Shown piece after piece: positions 13,101-20,620 of a DNA stretch of 64,000 nucleotides. This stretch comes from Enoplolaimus lenunculus. Taxonomy: Eukaryota > Nematoda > Enoplea > Enoplida > Thoracostomopsidae. Positions within the stretch are counted from its first letter, which is position 1. Each line of letters starts with the position of its first letter. The notes under the pieces were generated by a model, which saw only the letters and a list, made by a program, of their open reading frames with translations, did no database searches and had not been told where the DNA came from. The position numbers and the translations under genes were made by a program. The stretch covers positions 1 through 64,000 of the forward strand of contig JASANG010003805.1 of the NCBI GenBank assembly GCA_030248215.1, given 5' to 3'.

Positions 13101-15283
13101 ACAGGTTGTCTGTTCAAATCCTAGTCAAATAAGCCTTATATCACCGTCGTGTGGTAATCCAAGCTTAACCGATATTTGAACCTAGCGGTGTATACATCAA
13201 ACAAAAACCGCAACTCGTTTACTCGAGGGTAAGGTATTTAGACGTCAATTATTAAAATTTCAAATTTCAACATTGATAAATTATGTTGTTTGGCCAAACG
13301 ATACAACTTAGCTAAACTACTGGGTGATTTGTCAGCTAATGTTCAACTGTCAGCTTGAAATGTATAATGAAACATTTTCAACTAAAATATATTTTTGGAA
13401 ATAGCAGCGGACCCGCCGCGAAGGGAGGTGGGCACACGGCTCAGCCTACCTCGCCGGAAAGATTTTAGTTCACGTAGAAAATTTTCAACCTTGCTTGTAA
13501 GTCAATGAAAACACTTGTTTGTCCCTCTTGATAAAATTTTAGCCCCCCTCCCGCCTAGCGAATTGTTCAAATCTAACAAAACCGATTAAAACTTAATTCT
13601 AATTTAAGCAGTACCATATAGAGCCCTTTATGAAAAATGTGCTGCGAATCCGGTTTGGTTTAAACCGATGAGGTATGGCAACCAGATCCACAGTTCTTCA
13701 TTTACACAGCAATACTTTTCACACTACAATAGCTCTGTATACCATATACGTTTTGGTGCTAAATGTGTATATGATTACACCACGAAAACGCGTTAAAATT
13801 GCGCAATACAAGCCGCGCGCCGGCACACGGCATCGAGAAAAATTTTGTATTAAAAATTGCCGCCCCCGCTCCCCGAATAGGCTTTTCCTATATTTTGGTT
13901 AGCAACGCATAGCGGCGTGCCGCGACGCGTCGATATATAATCAAACTTACCTTATCTTGCATGTTATAATCAATACCGTATTCAATTAGCGCTGCAGCGA
14001 TCGTACAATGACCATTAATGCAAGCCAAATGCAGTAAAGTGCGTCCATCCTGAAATTTTAGACTTTATAAAATTAGGTACCATGGCCCTTGTTAAGGTCA
14101 GCGTCAAAACGTTTTTTGCGGGACGCGAAATAGAGTAAGCTTAAGCTTTAGGCTAATTTTATAATTGGCTTACGCTTAGGTATACGCTCATTCTTACGCT
14201 TAAGCTCAGTCTTGAAAATATACTCATGCTACTGTTCCACCGCTGTTCTTTACAATTGCCGGTATCATGATACCGTGTATATAAACCTTAAGCTTTAGGC
14301 TAATTTTATAATTGGCTTACGCATAGGTATACGCTCATTCGCTTACGCTTAAGCTCAGTCTTGAAAATATGCTTATGCTACTGTTCCACCGCTGTTCTTT
14401 ACATTTGCCGGTATCATAATACCGTGTATATAAACATAAAACCTTAAATATCAGAAAGATTATGAATCATAATTTATTCCTGTTTGTTTAGGTAATATCC
14501 AGGCGCGATGCTATGAAAGGGTGGTCTTGTAGCTTCGCCCGTTCCACATGTTCCCAATATAACAAAACGAAATGAATATCCAATGATACACGAGCGTTTC
14601 AACTTGATTTTGGTACCGCTTTGCAATGGCGGATCCATGGGGGGCCACCCCGTCCGTGGCCCCCCCAACAGCATCTCGACAAAAATTATATAGCAATTTT
14701 GTGACAATAGTTCGTGGTGTGTGTATGGGTGAAAAGTAAGTTTATTACCTGTGAAATTTTGGCCCCCCCCCATTTTGAGATCCTGCATCCGCCACTGCCG
14801 CTTTGTTACCATTACTTTAGTTTTCAAACTATAAACAGATTTGTTTAATTTTTGGCTCGCTTCGTTCGCGACGTTTTCTTTCCAATTTTACCAGTGCTTT
14901 CACACATGTTTTCTAAAAATGTAGTTTGCGTTTGGCTGTTCGAGACCGAATTTCGAAGCGCAACAGCCCCTGGCTTGTCGAATTTTTATAGCCTAAACCC
15001 AAAAATTATTGCCTGATAAGATATTTCAAGCACACAGCCCAACGACTTCAAGCTTTCATACGTCGAACGACATCTGCCAGCCAGAGTTATCGCTTACCTT
15101 ATCGGGTACAAATTTCGCTCCACCTTTCAACAGTTCAAGCACTTGATCATGATCTCCGCGCGCCGAATAGATCCGTAACGCTTCGTTCGTCGACTTCAAC
15201 CGAAGTGACCCCGATCCGACACCAATGACACCACCGCTACCTGGTCGCTTGTCTGAAGGTGATTTCTTGTTAAATAAAGGCAT
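763..15283 (-). CDS. ANKRD6: ANKRD6/diversin/diego-like ankyrin-repeat protein, 12 coding exons, 1499 aa
   Basis: Spliced CDS, in transcript order: 15283-15098, 14049-13951, 11464-11363, 10821-10723, 9579-9481, 8470-8372, 7739-7641, 6761-6684, 6111-6070, 5536-5219, 4562-4339, 3817-763. The total is 4500 nt including TAA. Every junction is AG/GT and every phase fits. The exons give about eight ankyrin units that line up one-to-one with those of human ANKRD6, including TSLHDTAWHGHS (human TALHEASWHGFS) and TALHLACQNGHN (human TALHLACQNSHS). A basic RKSRIREKLRAAR segment and a coiled-coil exon follow, as in the family. Family knowledge: diversin/diego is a cytoplasmic and cortical scaffold that binds Dishevelled, promotes planar cell polarity and recruits casein kinase I to the Axin complex. 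The start is ATG at 15283 with A at -3; an in-frame TTG at 15307 is not needed. Human ANKRD6 is about 727 aa and fly diego about 930, so the 1499-aa length comes from the last exon. Transcript ends are not determined. Confidence 0.9.
3818..4338 (-). other. Intron 11 of the ANKRD6-like gene
   Basis: AT-rich and unremarkable. No repeat family member and no other exon were recognised. Defined by donor GTAAGTTTA at 4338 and acceptor TTTCAG at 3818. Confidence 0.75.
4339..4562 (-). CDS. ANKRD6: ANKRD6-like exon 11 (Cys-rich turn and coiled coil)
   Basis: 224 bp, entering in phase 0 and leaving with two bases over; acceptor CCAATTGCAG, donor GTAAGTTTA. It encodes NGQRNCFCSPCFYHLARHTT followed by a helix-forming stretch, LLEEIDACHDELSHEITDLR. 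Human ANKRD6 has NGCRCEPL followed by LEATVEEIKAELGSVQDK at the same place, so this is the conserved coiled coil. The two leftover bases AG join with A of the last exon to give Arg482. Confidence 0.85.
4563..5218 (-). other. Intron 10 of the ANKRD6-like gene
   Basis: AT-rich, with donor GTAAAT and acceptor GCAG. Nothing beyond splice signals is recognisable. Confidence 0.75.
5219..5536 (-). CDS. ANKRD6: ANKRD6-like exon 10 (linker)
   Basis: 318 bp, 106 codons, phase 0-0, acceptor TTCTATTTTAG and donor GTAAATTTTCC. It encodes IREKLRAARDCDPSTNWQLL and then a Ser/Pro/Gly-rich linker (SPTNSPAGG, TSPHGPLPSHHP) with no recognised fold. The codon phase fits exon 9 and exon 11. Confidence 0.82.
5637..5960. 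repeat. Degenerate palindrome cluster, core AACTTGCAGCTGCAAGTT
   Basis: Within intron 9, the words TGCAAGTTTT, AACTTGCAGCTG and CAGCTGCAAG recur about ten times in both orientations. The unit is degenerate and irregularly spaced, and many copies form short perfect or near-perfect palindromes centred on CAGCTG. It is not a protein-coding repeat; the small ORFs across it are shadows. Confidence 0.6.
6070..6111 (-). CDS. ANKRD6: ANKRD6-like exon 9 (14-codon microexon, basic linker)
   Basis: A 42-bp microexon between acceptor TGTTTATAG and donor GTAAGTTTCC, phase 0-0, encoding DAQRATDWKNRKSR. With exon 10 it forms RKSRIREKLRAAR, comparable to the basic SLRKKRERLKEERRA stretch after the repeats in human ANKRD6. 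Both neighbouring exons are phase 0, so skipping it would keep the frame and could give an isoform. Confidence 0.78.
6245..6360. repeat. TTAGGC-like fragment in intron 8
   Basis: A run of TTAGG-type hexamers (GGCTTAGGATTATGCTC, CGCTTAGGCTTAGGCTC) like the inside of the MITE family described at 36853. The inverted termini are not visible, so this is a decayed fragment. A reverse-strand ORF through it (ending near 6177) has a donor-like GTAAGA but no credible acceptor. Confidence 0.5.
6684..6761 (-). CDS. ANKRD6: ANKRD6-like exon 8 (terminal half ankyrin repeat)
   Basis: 78 bp, phase 0-0, acceptor GTTTTTCAG and donor GTAAGTGG. It encodes QGDSARNIAERKKLSDLIEL followed by FTQPEK. This capping unit corresponds to human [20 protein letters not shown]. 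Intron 7 upstream holds a long CAA microsatellite. Confidence 0.87.
6911..7172 (+). repeat. (CAA)n microsatellite in intron 7
   Basis: About 260 bp of nearly pure CAA triplets. It is interrupted twice by the same ACACAAGCAGCAGCAAC block about 90 bp apart, which shows that the array has grown by internal duplication. It ends in a short CAG run. On the gene strand it reads TTG, so an intronic poly-Leu ORF here is an artefact. Confidence 0.95.
7641..7739 (-). CDS. ANKRD6: ANKRD6-like exon 7 (ankyrin repeat)
   Basis: 99 bp, phase 0-0, acceptor AATTTGTAG and donor GTAAGTTCC. It encodes NGDTPLHLTCNFGQRKLTKM and then LLESGANPNLTNK, a canonical ankyrin unit in the slot of human [20 protein letters not shown]. 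Confidence 0.9.
7895..8155 (+). mobile_element. Two tandem partial copies of the TTAGGC-bearing MITE (intron 6)
   Basis: The block TTTTCTGCGGGAC, GCAATAGAGYAAACTTAG, TTTAGACTAG, then TTAGGCTTA words occurs at about 7908 and again at about 7997. The second copy runs on to GCTACTGTTGCGGTCATG. It matches the interior and right end of the element at 36853-37049. A partial tandem duplication is the simplest reading. Confidence 0.65.
8372..8470 (-). CDS. ANKRD6: ANKRD6-like exon 6 (ankyrin repeat)
   Basis: 99 bp, phase 0-0, acceptor CAATTTTCAG and donor GTAACAAG. It encodes YDDTPLHTACRYLRTGVTKL and then LLSSGANPNEANK. The ACRY core corresponds to human AARYNH. The next exon has the same GANPN ending, which suggests the two units arose by local duplication. 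Confidence 0.88.
8562..8639. mobile_element. Very short hAT-like MITE (78 bp)
   Basis: Terminal inverted repeat CAGTGGCGTAACC at the left and ACGCCACTG at the right, within intron 5. The CAGTGGCG end is typical of hAT termini. The 8-bp flanks do not match, so the call is weaker than for the other hAT-like copies. Confidence 0.5.
8820..8853 (+). repeat. (AAT)n microsatellite
   Basis: About ten AAT triplets with one AAC interruption, in intron 5. Confidence 0.8.
9215..9395 (+). mobile_element. TTAGGC-bearing MITE, degraded copy (intron 5)
   Basis: It contains GTTTTTCTGCGGGACAGCAA, TTAGGCTTAGGTATAAG and the right-end words TACTACTGTTACGGCCCTGT and TCTACACAATCGCC in the same order as the intact copy at 36853-37049. 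Confidence 0.65.
9481..9579 (-). CDS. ANKRD6: ANKRD6-like exon 5 (ankyrin repeat)
   Basis: 99 bp, phase 0-0, acceptor CATTTTCAG and donor GTGAAATG. It encodes TGATALHLACQNGHNQCCKL and then LIQRGCKIDVKDK, which matches the HLACQN unit of human ANKRD6. Confidence 0.9.
9983..10065 (-). mobile_element. SINE tail fragment
   Basis: Read in reverse, AAATAAGGGGGCATGCC, AAAAAACGAAACGCGTGCC and GTACATAGAATGTACCCAGT match the tail shared by the elements at 38410 and 19858. The tRNA-like head is not present here. Confidence 0.5.
10140..10270 (-). mobile_element. TTAGGC-bearing MITE, right part (intron 4)
   Basis: CCTAAGCC repeats, AAAAAAATTAGTCTAAAGCT, CTCCGGAAAACGATCC and an intact right terminus CCCTGTTCTATACATGGGCC. 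The left terminus is missing or diverged. Confidence 0.7.
10723..10821 (-). CDS. ANKRD6: ANKRD6-like exon 4 (ankyrin repeat)
   Basis: 99 bp, phase 0-0, acceptor TTTTCAG and donor GTAAGTGA. It encodes QDNTSLHDTAWHGHSACMEL and then LLQAKANIYIRNK. The WHG core is specific to this position in diversin and is the strongest single piece of evidence for orthology. Confidence 0.9.
11363..11464 (-). CDS. ANKRD6: ANKRD6-like exon 3 (ankyrin repeat, 34 codons)
   Basis: 102 bp, phase 0-0. Acceptor TTTTTATAG, donor GTACGC after ATG, which is weaker than the other donors. It encodes LGYTALHRSCLETHVEIVRL and then LLDAGADCDKQEFM. It corresponds to the TALHR unit of human ANKRD6. It is one codon longer than the neighbouring 99-bp exons; the only earlier GT (in GATTGTGAT) would break the frame. 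Confidence 0.82.
11538..11697 (+). mobile_element. CAGGCYCGTAGCC hAT-like MITE (intron 2)
   Basis: It begins CAGGCTCGTAGCCAGCTCAC and has the family interior (CTTGCTAG, CATGCAACGT, AAAATTTTCCACG) and an eroded right end GGCTACTGGTCCG. Same family as 39251-39413. Confidence 0.65.
12638..12790 (-). mobile_element. CAGGCYCGTAGCC hAT-like MITE, inverted copy (intron 2)
   Basis: Reverse-orientation interior: GGCCCCCCTAGAATATT, CTTGCTTGTAATTCATTGAA, GCCCCTCCTGAAAATTTTTT, CCCCCTAGCAAGGTGAGCTG. The ends are eroded. Confidence 0.6.
13405..13562 (-). mobile_element. CAGGCYCGTAGCC hAT-like MITE, inverted degraded copy (intron 2)
   Basis: GAAAATTTTCAACCTTGCTT, GTAAGTCAATGAAAACACTT and TTTTAGCCCCCCTCCC match the family interior in reverse. 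The termini are worn. Confidence 0.55.
13951..14049 (-). CDS. ANKRD6: ANKRD6-like exon 2 (ankyrin repeat)
   Basis: Exactly 99 bp and phase 0-0, between acceptor AAAATTTCAG and donor GTAAGTTTG. It encodes DGRTLLHLACINGHCTIAAA and then ALIEYGIDYNMQDK, a full 33-residue ankyrin unit with the TLLHLAC core. Intron 1 upstream is about 1.05 kb and intron 2 downstream about 2.5 kb; both carry MITEs. Confidence 0.87.
14095..14430 (+). mobile_element. TTAGGC-bearing MITE, tandemly duplicated (intron 1)
   Basis: A stretch from AAGCTTTAGGCTAATTTTAT to TTGCCGGTATCATGATACCG occurs twice, starting near 14143 and near 14290, with over 90% identity by eye. The left copy also has GTTTTTTGCGGGACGCGAAA. The duplication is recent relative to other copies. 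Confidence 0.7.
14624..14797. mobile_element. hAT-like MITE, CAGTGGCGGATCC type, with perfect 8-bp target duplication
   Basis: 174 bp with inverted ends CAATGGCGGATCCATGG and CAGTGGCGGATGCAGG. It is flanked on both sides by CCGCTTTG (14616-14623 and 14798-14805), an exact 8-bp duplication as made by hAT transposases. It sits in intron 1 and has no coding capacity. Confidence 0.88.
15098..15283 (-). CDS. ANKRD6: ANKRD6-like exon 1 (start, first ankyrin-like unit)
   Basis: 62 codons starting MPLFNKKSPSDKRPGSGG. A Gly/Ser-rich leader is followed by EALRIYSARGDHDQVLELL, a cap-type ankyrin unit matching the N-terminal unit of diversin. The exon ends in DK followed by donor GTAAGC at 15097, phase 0. 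The TTG triplet 24 nt upstream in the same frame is an unlikely start because the downstream ATG has a good context (AACAATGCC). A possible 5' UTR acceptor (CCTTAACCAG) lies about 35 nt upstream, so the non-coding 5' exon may be separate. Confidence 0.85.
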
Positions 15284-15899
15284 TGTTTGTTGAGTAGAAC
15301 GACACAAAATGCTGGTTAAGGTCAGTAGAACATAGTTTGCTTGGAAATTCTGGTTTACAAATTTCTCGCCGATATCACGAAAAACATTGATTATATGTAT
15401 TTTGAATAATTATTTTGAATTGCTGAAACATGTGACATATAAGTTGGCTGTAGAAATACAAACCATCTGCAACTTTATGCTGATCATAATTACCTTCGGT
15501 AGTACCGTAGCTAACTTCATCGTCCCGGTGTTCGCGTTTGTTCCTTTAGCTTTTTGAGATGATCTCTTTTCAGAACTTCATGCTAAGCCAATATTGGCAT
15601 ACAGACTTTATGCAATTTGTTGACTTTTAGGAGAGGGGACTAACTTTAGGGCCCACATTCTCAAATGTGTATCGGAACTATTATCAGTTAGTAATAGGTT
15701 TTCAAGCTCTCTAAGTGTTACAGCTGTTGAACTCTAAATTGCTGCAGGAGTATATAGCGCAGATCATATGAAAAAATGTGCTGAATTTTGAGCCTTAGCA
15801 TTCACTGGTATATGAAAGTAACAAGACTTGTTTGTTTCGTTAATAACAATTTTTATCGAACATTAAAATATAAACGTTTTTCTAATTCGAGTTTAAGAC

Positions 15900-16065
15900 C
15901 CATGGCCCGTGTAAAGATCAGGAGGAGCGTTTTTCTGTGGGACTAGAAAAGAGGGCCCAAGTATAGAACAGGGCCGGAACAGCAGTATAAGCATATTCCT
16001 CAGCCTAATATTCCTAAGATTAAGCCTAAGCAAAAAATAGTCTAAGTATTCTCAAATGTGTGCAG
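15900..16065 (-). mobile_element. TTAGGC-bearing MITE, rearranged copy
   Basis: Two left-end types occur head to tail: GGCCCGTGTAAAGATCAGGA and then GGGCCCAAGTATAGAACAGG, followed by CCTAAG words and CAAAAAATAGTCTAAG. This looks like one copy inserted in or recombined with another. Confidence 0.55.
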
Positions 16066-16894
16066 CACCAATCACCAGTTTGATATAGGTCTGGTAACTT
16101 TCGAACTAGTGAATGCTAAGGCTTATATTTAATCAAATTTTTGCTTATAATTTGCTCTGCTCCTGTACATATTTTGAGTTCAACAACTACCATAGTTAGT
16201 GACTATGAAAACCCATTTCTAATCGATCATAGTTACTATACACATTTGATAATATGGGCTCAGATTCTAATTTCAAGTTTAGAAAGTGACTCCTCGTTTG
16301 ATCAACAAAAACAAACAACTGCATAAGTTTTCAAGAAAGTCTCAGCATTGCATACGCAAAATCACACCGACAGGCACCGCTTTGTTCAAGTTTCACAACC
16401 CGAAACAACATTTGCAACTTTACTGCAATCTGCGGCTGATTCATTGCTTGAAATTTGTGTTTTCTTGGCTTTAAAATATTTTCATTTGAGCTAAAATTTA
16501 CAGTTTCTTTTACGAGACGCCAGTCTAGTAGAAACTGCAGAAAACTTTCGCTCGCGAACAACAAATAATAAAAACTGAAAACAATTAGCTGAATCATAAT
16601 CGAAGCTAGAAATCGGTGGTATGAGGGGTAGCTGCTCCGACCCAGCATTTGGTCAATTTAAGTTATTAACTGGTTGCAAAAACACCCAAACCAAAGTCAA
16701 CAGGGTTTTTTTGCTTTTCCTTGTTTTTCATTTTATAAAACATGATCGGTGACAAAAAAGCAGAAAGCCAAATGCAAAAAAATTAAACTTTTTATCTCAT
16801 TTTGAGAAACTTTTGGCAAATTCGGCACAAAATAATTAATGATAACCAACTTAAAACTTATTTGCCAACAAAATGGATGAAGCACACGCTCGCA

Positions 16895-17075
16895 GTCAGG
16901 TTATCTTGATAGGGGGCTAAACATTTTTCAGGAGTGGTATACAATGGTTTTCGATGACGTCGTACACGCAAGGTTGAAAATGTTTGAGGGGTTTGGCCAA
17001 TTTTTTCAGGGAGAAGGTTGAACACTTCCAAGCCCCGCCGCCCTAAAATCTACGGGTCCGGTGAAGCATTACTAT
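16895..17075 (+). mobile_element. CAGGCYCGTAGCC hAT-like MITE, degraded
   Basis: The interior words CTAAACATTTTTCAGGAGTG, CAATGGTTTTCGATGA, CACGCAAGGTTGAAAATG and an end CTACGGGTCCGG correspond to the copy at 39251-39413. Confidence 0.55.
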
Positions 17076-17447
17076 TTATGTAATGCACAAATATCGAATT
17101 ACACACCTGACTTGAAGATCAACAAATTGGTATTAATCTTGATAACTGTCAAATTTTCGAAGCATCCGTTATTTGTTTACAAACAAAAAATTTTAATTCA
17201 CAAACCGCAAGCAACACCAGGTGGTTAAAATCCTGCGAATTAAACTTTACAATTTCAAGCGTCGATCTATAAACTGCGGATACAGAAAATAAGCCTCTGC
17301 TCTAAAACTTGGTCAAGAATACTGGATTAGTTCTAGTCCCCTGTCCTAAGGTGATAGGCGATACCACAGAAGAGAAAACTGCATTTTCTGCAAACTAGTC
17401 TAAAAACTAGACTTCATATATCATAAACCGAATTACAGTCCACTAGA

Positions 17448-17610
17448 CGGGCCCGTAGCCAAGGGTGAGACAGGGAGCTCAGCCCCCCCGGAAAAACGTT
17501 GGGACCGTTTAAAAATTTTCAACCTCGCTGGTAAGTCATCGAAAACCCATTTATTTTGCCTCCTAAAAATGTTTAACGCCGCTACAGAGAAAGTTACGTG
17601 CCTGAAACCA
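17448..17610 (-). mobile_element. CAGGCYCGTAGCC hAT-like MITE, inverted
   Basis: It starts GGGCCCGTAGCCAAGGGTGA and continues CTCAGCCCCCCCGGAAAAA, AAAATTTTCAACCTCGCTGG, GTAAGTCATCGAAAACCC. Confidence 0.6.
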
Positions 17611-19212
17611 GAGAACTATAAACACGACTTGTTTCTTTAATCGTTATCACTAAGTTAGCGATTAGTAACCCTAGCTGTCTATTTACACTCGCCATAAACA
17701 TCCGCACGTAATATGGGCACTCCAGTCGCGACCTTAATAAGCGTTTGAGCTCAAGCTAACTTGCTTCTCGTTTCATCTAACGCCGACTCTAGCGCAAAGA
17801 TTAGAGTATAAAATATAGTTTTAATGTTTAATATTACTATTATGCGTTTATTTATCAGTCAACCGAAACACAGCCAACTGGATGAGATAAGAACTCTGAT
17901 AGAATTTTGTTTTATCATGACGATCTGGTATATATTTTAGCTTAGTTAAAGTTTTCAACCTATAAGTTTCAATTTTTCCTCATGGAACAAACCTGATGGG
18001 TAACAACAAGTGAACTTTCACGAGGTTTACTGGAAACTTTTGAACGTGTAAGAGCAAACTTGCTCGCAGTTCAACTGGTGTTCAATTAAAGCTTTAATCT
18101 AAACAGAACGATTGTTATCATCAATACATCGCGTCGAGAAAATGCAGAAGAATTTTTCGGCGAGAGCAGATACGTTTTGCGTACCGAGCACGCTTTTAGC
18201 TAATTTAAATATGTATTACGATTGTGCAATTGTGAAGAAGGCGTAGAAATTTTAAATTCCTTTTATTCCAGCGCCATATTTCTCACCTATTTGGCTAGAA
18301 AACACATCGTGTGATTCAAATGAGCTGTGTGATTGGTAGATTATTCAGAACGGCAGTGCTAGTGTGGAGGTAAATCCGCGTTGTCCCTACCCGGGCGATC
18401 CGAATTGGCTGCCTGGGTCAAATGCAAAACTCCGGTTGTACCCTGGTACATGGAAAAACGTTCATTTTATACGAAAAGTAAAACAACAAAAACTAAACAG
18501 AACTTCTAATTCGCTTCGATTTTCAAACCCGGCATTACCTGTTCATCAGCACGCTCTAACGCCAGTTTAGTTTCAAATCTGAAACCAACTCAAACAAATA
18601 TCTACCGCTAAATAAAGTCCGTTTAAAATACAATTCTCAAAGCGAAAAAATTTCTAACTTAGACTTCGCTCTAACTACAGCATCGTTTCTAATCTCACTG
18701 AATCATGACAAGCAACACCTGTCGAATTTTAACCCTCAATGATTTCCTCAAAGAGCTCTTCCGATCATCTCTTCTTAGGAGGTGGTTGCATTGATTGAAT
18801 AAAGCGGTACATTAAAACGTCCGACTGCTAAGAAAATGCCGAAAATATATATTAAAGTAATATACCTATATATACATACATAGATTTGCATATATTTTTA
18901 TATATACTTATTTATTATATACATTCAGTATAATTTGAGCAGTTCTTACTCTTACCTAAATCAATACTAAAAACTACTAATTGCTCTCAGTTGAGTTTAA
19001 AATTTTAGTCCGTTGAAATTAAGAGTACAAATGTCGGGAGTTATTTATCAATGTAAACGTGATTATAGTATCCGCGATAGTAGAAACGGCTCAGCCAAAA
19101 CGAAAACTACAATTAAATCGGCAAGTAAATAATGCTTGTGGTTTAAGGTTGTATTTTTGGTTTGCTTTAAGGATGCCGAATATTTATTTTTGATTCTAAT
19201 GTTTATTTACAG

Positions 19213-19527
19213 TTGTCGTACAGAAATGCAAAAGGTTGTGATCCAGACAAAGAGTATGAAGGTGCTCTGTCATTGGACATAATGAGCAAGATTTTAATTC
19301 GACTGTCCCAGCATGTGGTTCCTAGCAAACGTACAGTTTTTTTAAACAGAACTGAAATAATAAATTTTTTGCAAAATATTGGACTCGAAATTGAAATTAT
19401 CAATTTTACACCCTTCAAAACGTATCTAAAAAAGAAAACTTTTTGCTTTAAGTTTACTAAAGAATTTTTCAAAAACAGCATGTCTTCGCATAGAGGTTTG
19501 GCGAAACTGGGTTATTGTCTGCCGTAA
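19213..19527 (+). CDS. Orphan exon-like ORF, unassigned (possibly a decayed transposase)
   Basis: An open frame of 104 codons starts exactly after a good acceptor (TTCTAATGTTTATTTACAG at 19194-19212) and ends in TAA. It reads as a balanced protein: LSYRNAKGCDPDKEYEGALS, LDIMSKILIRLSQHVVPSKR and so on. The order YEGA, then VL-RL, then TVF followed by a helical stretch faintly recalls the middle of piggyBac-type transposases, but the diagnostic DN-FTS motif is not present. No upstream exon was identified. It may be a terminal exon, a transposase relic or chance. Confidence 0.22.
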   Translation: MSYRNAKGCDPDKEYEGALSLDIMSKILIRLSQHVVPSKRTVFLNRTEIINFLQNIGLEIEIINFTPFKTYLKKKTFCFKFTKEFFKNSMSSHRGLAKLGYCLP

Positions 19528-19857
19528 AGCAATGAACACTCAATAGTGTGACACAACCCTACGTGGACAGTCGTGAGAGTCACTTTAACACGATCACTGA
19601 TATTCTTGTTGGCGATGACACAATGTCAAAATACCAAGTCAGATCAATTAAAAACTCTCCGCCCAGAAATATCCATTAAATCCCTATGGGTATCCATTTA
19701 AATGTGAAGTTAGTATAACCGAGACGCATGATGCAAGAGTATGCAACTCTTGGGGTTCCATGGTACCTAAACACGTTTCAAAAACACTCCGTTTACATTT
19801 CAAAACTGCTAAGCTTGTTAAGTAGTATATGTTACATGTGCTATGGATCCCATCTTT

Positions 19858-20150
19858 AAATAAAGTGGGTCGGTCGGGCAAAAAACACAACGCGTGCTGG
19901 TGCATTTTGTATCATGCACAGCCACGGCAATTGCACACTTTTGCTAAATACATCACTCTTGGTCATAGAGACAGTACTTGACTCATCCGCCAAATCAAAT
20001 CCCAAATAGCGCAATATATAACTGTTAGAACTATACGGTCGGCACGACTCCTGTTCGAAGTTTTGCCCAAAGCTACAGACCACGCCGGGAATCGAACCTC
20101 GGACCTCTTGCGCTCGAGTCAAGCATGCCACCACTACACCATGTGGTTGA
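19858..20150 (-). mobile_element. tRNA-derived SINE
   Basis: Reverse strand: the head carries an A box TGGTGTAGTGGTGG (20128-20141) and a B box GGTTCGATTCC (20088-20098), set in a tRNA-like context with ACCAC at the start and GTGGT at the end. The arms do not fold into a clean cloverleaf, so this is a SINE head and not a tRNA gene. The body runs about 220 bp to an AAATAAAG-like tail end. Fragments of the same tail recur at 38410 and 9983. Confidence 0.75.
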
Positions 20151-20190
20151 TTGCAACAACGTCTTATTCAGGTATATGTGCACGATGTAC

Positions 20191-20620
20191 TATAGTGACC
20201 CGAATAAGAGGGGAGTCCCCATTTTGAGTCCCAATCAATAGGTATCCGTGTCTCTAATAAGAGTCCATATGCGGATAGAGTCTCTAAACTATAATTACAG
20301 TCCATAAATGTCAATTATTCCTGATTGTAGTACAAAAAGCTCAAGGACTAAATAAAGTTGAGTTGGAAACTTCAAAGCATACTTAAGTTTTGAAAGTATA
20401 TTTCTAAGTATAACCTTGCATTATCGCTCAAGCGTTTGACTCAAGACAAATGAAGCGCTTAATTCGACGGATAGTTGCCATACCGGATATATATTAGTAG
20501 CGAAGGGCGGGCGAGGGTGGGTTAAAAATAAATAACAGTCCGTAACCGAATAATAGGGTGGGTACCCTCTGGATAGGCCAAATAAATACCAGTCCTCCCC
20601 TCTTATTCGGATCACTACAG
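20191..20620. mobile_element. Non-autonomous DNA transposon, TAGTGAYCCGAATAAGAGGGG ends
   Basis: Inverted ends: left TATAGTGACCCGAATAAGAG, right (reversed) TGTAGTGATCCGAATAAGAG. The interior of about 380 bp is AT-rich and non-coding. A second long copy lies at 61384-61747 and pieces lie at 41195, 55765, 60000 and 63888. The superfamily is not settled because the target duplication is unclear. Confidence 0.7.

Larger units (their letters stand above)
15284..19200. other. Upstream region of the ANKRD6-like gene, no convincing gene
   Basis: AT-rich DNA that must hold the promoter and any non-coding 5' exon, neither of which can be placed by eye. Recognisable content is limited to MITE remnants near 15900-16060, 16895-17075 and 17448-17610. 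Confidence 0.6.

Noticed and set aside
20081-20150. A functional tRNA gene
   Set aside because: A and B boxes are present but the arms do not pair into a cloverleaf, and a SINE body follows.
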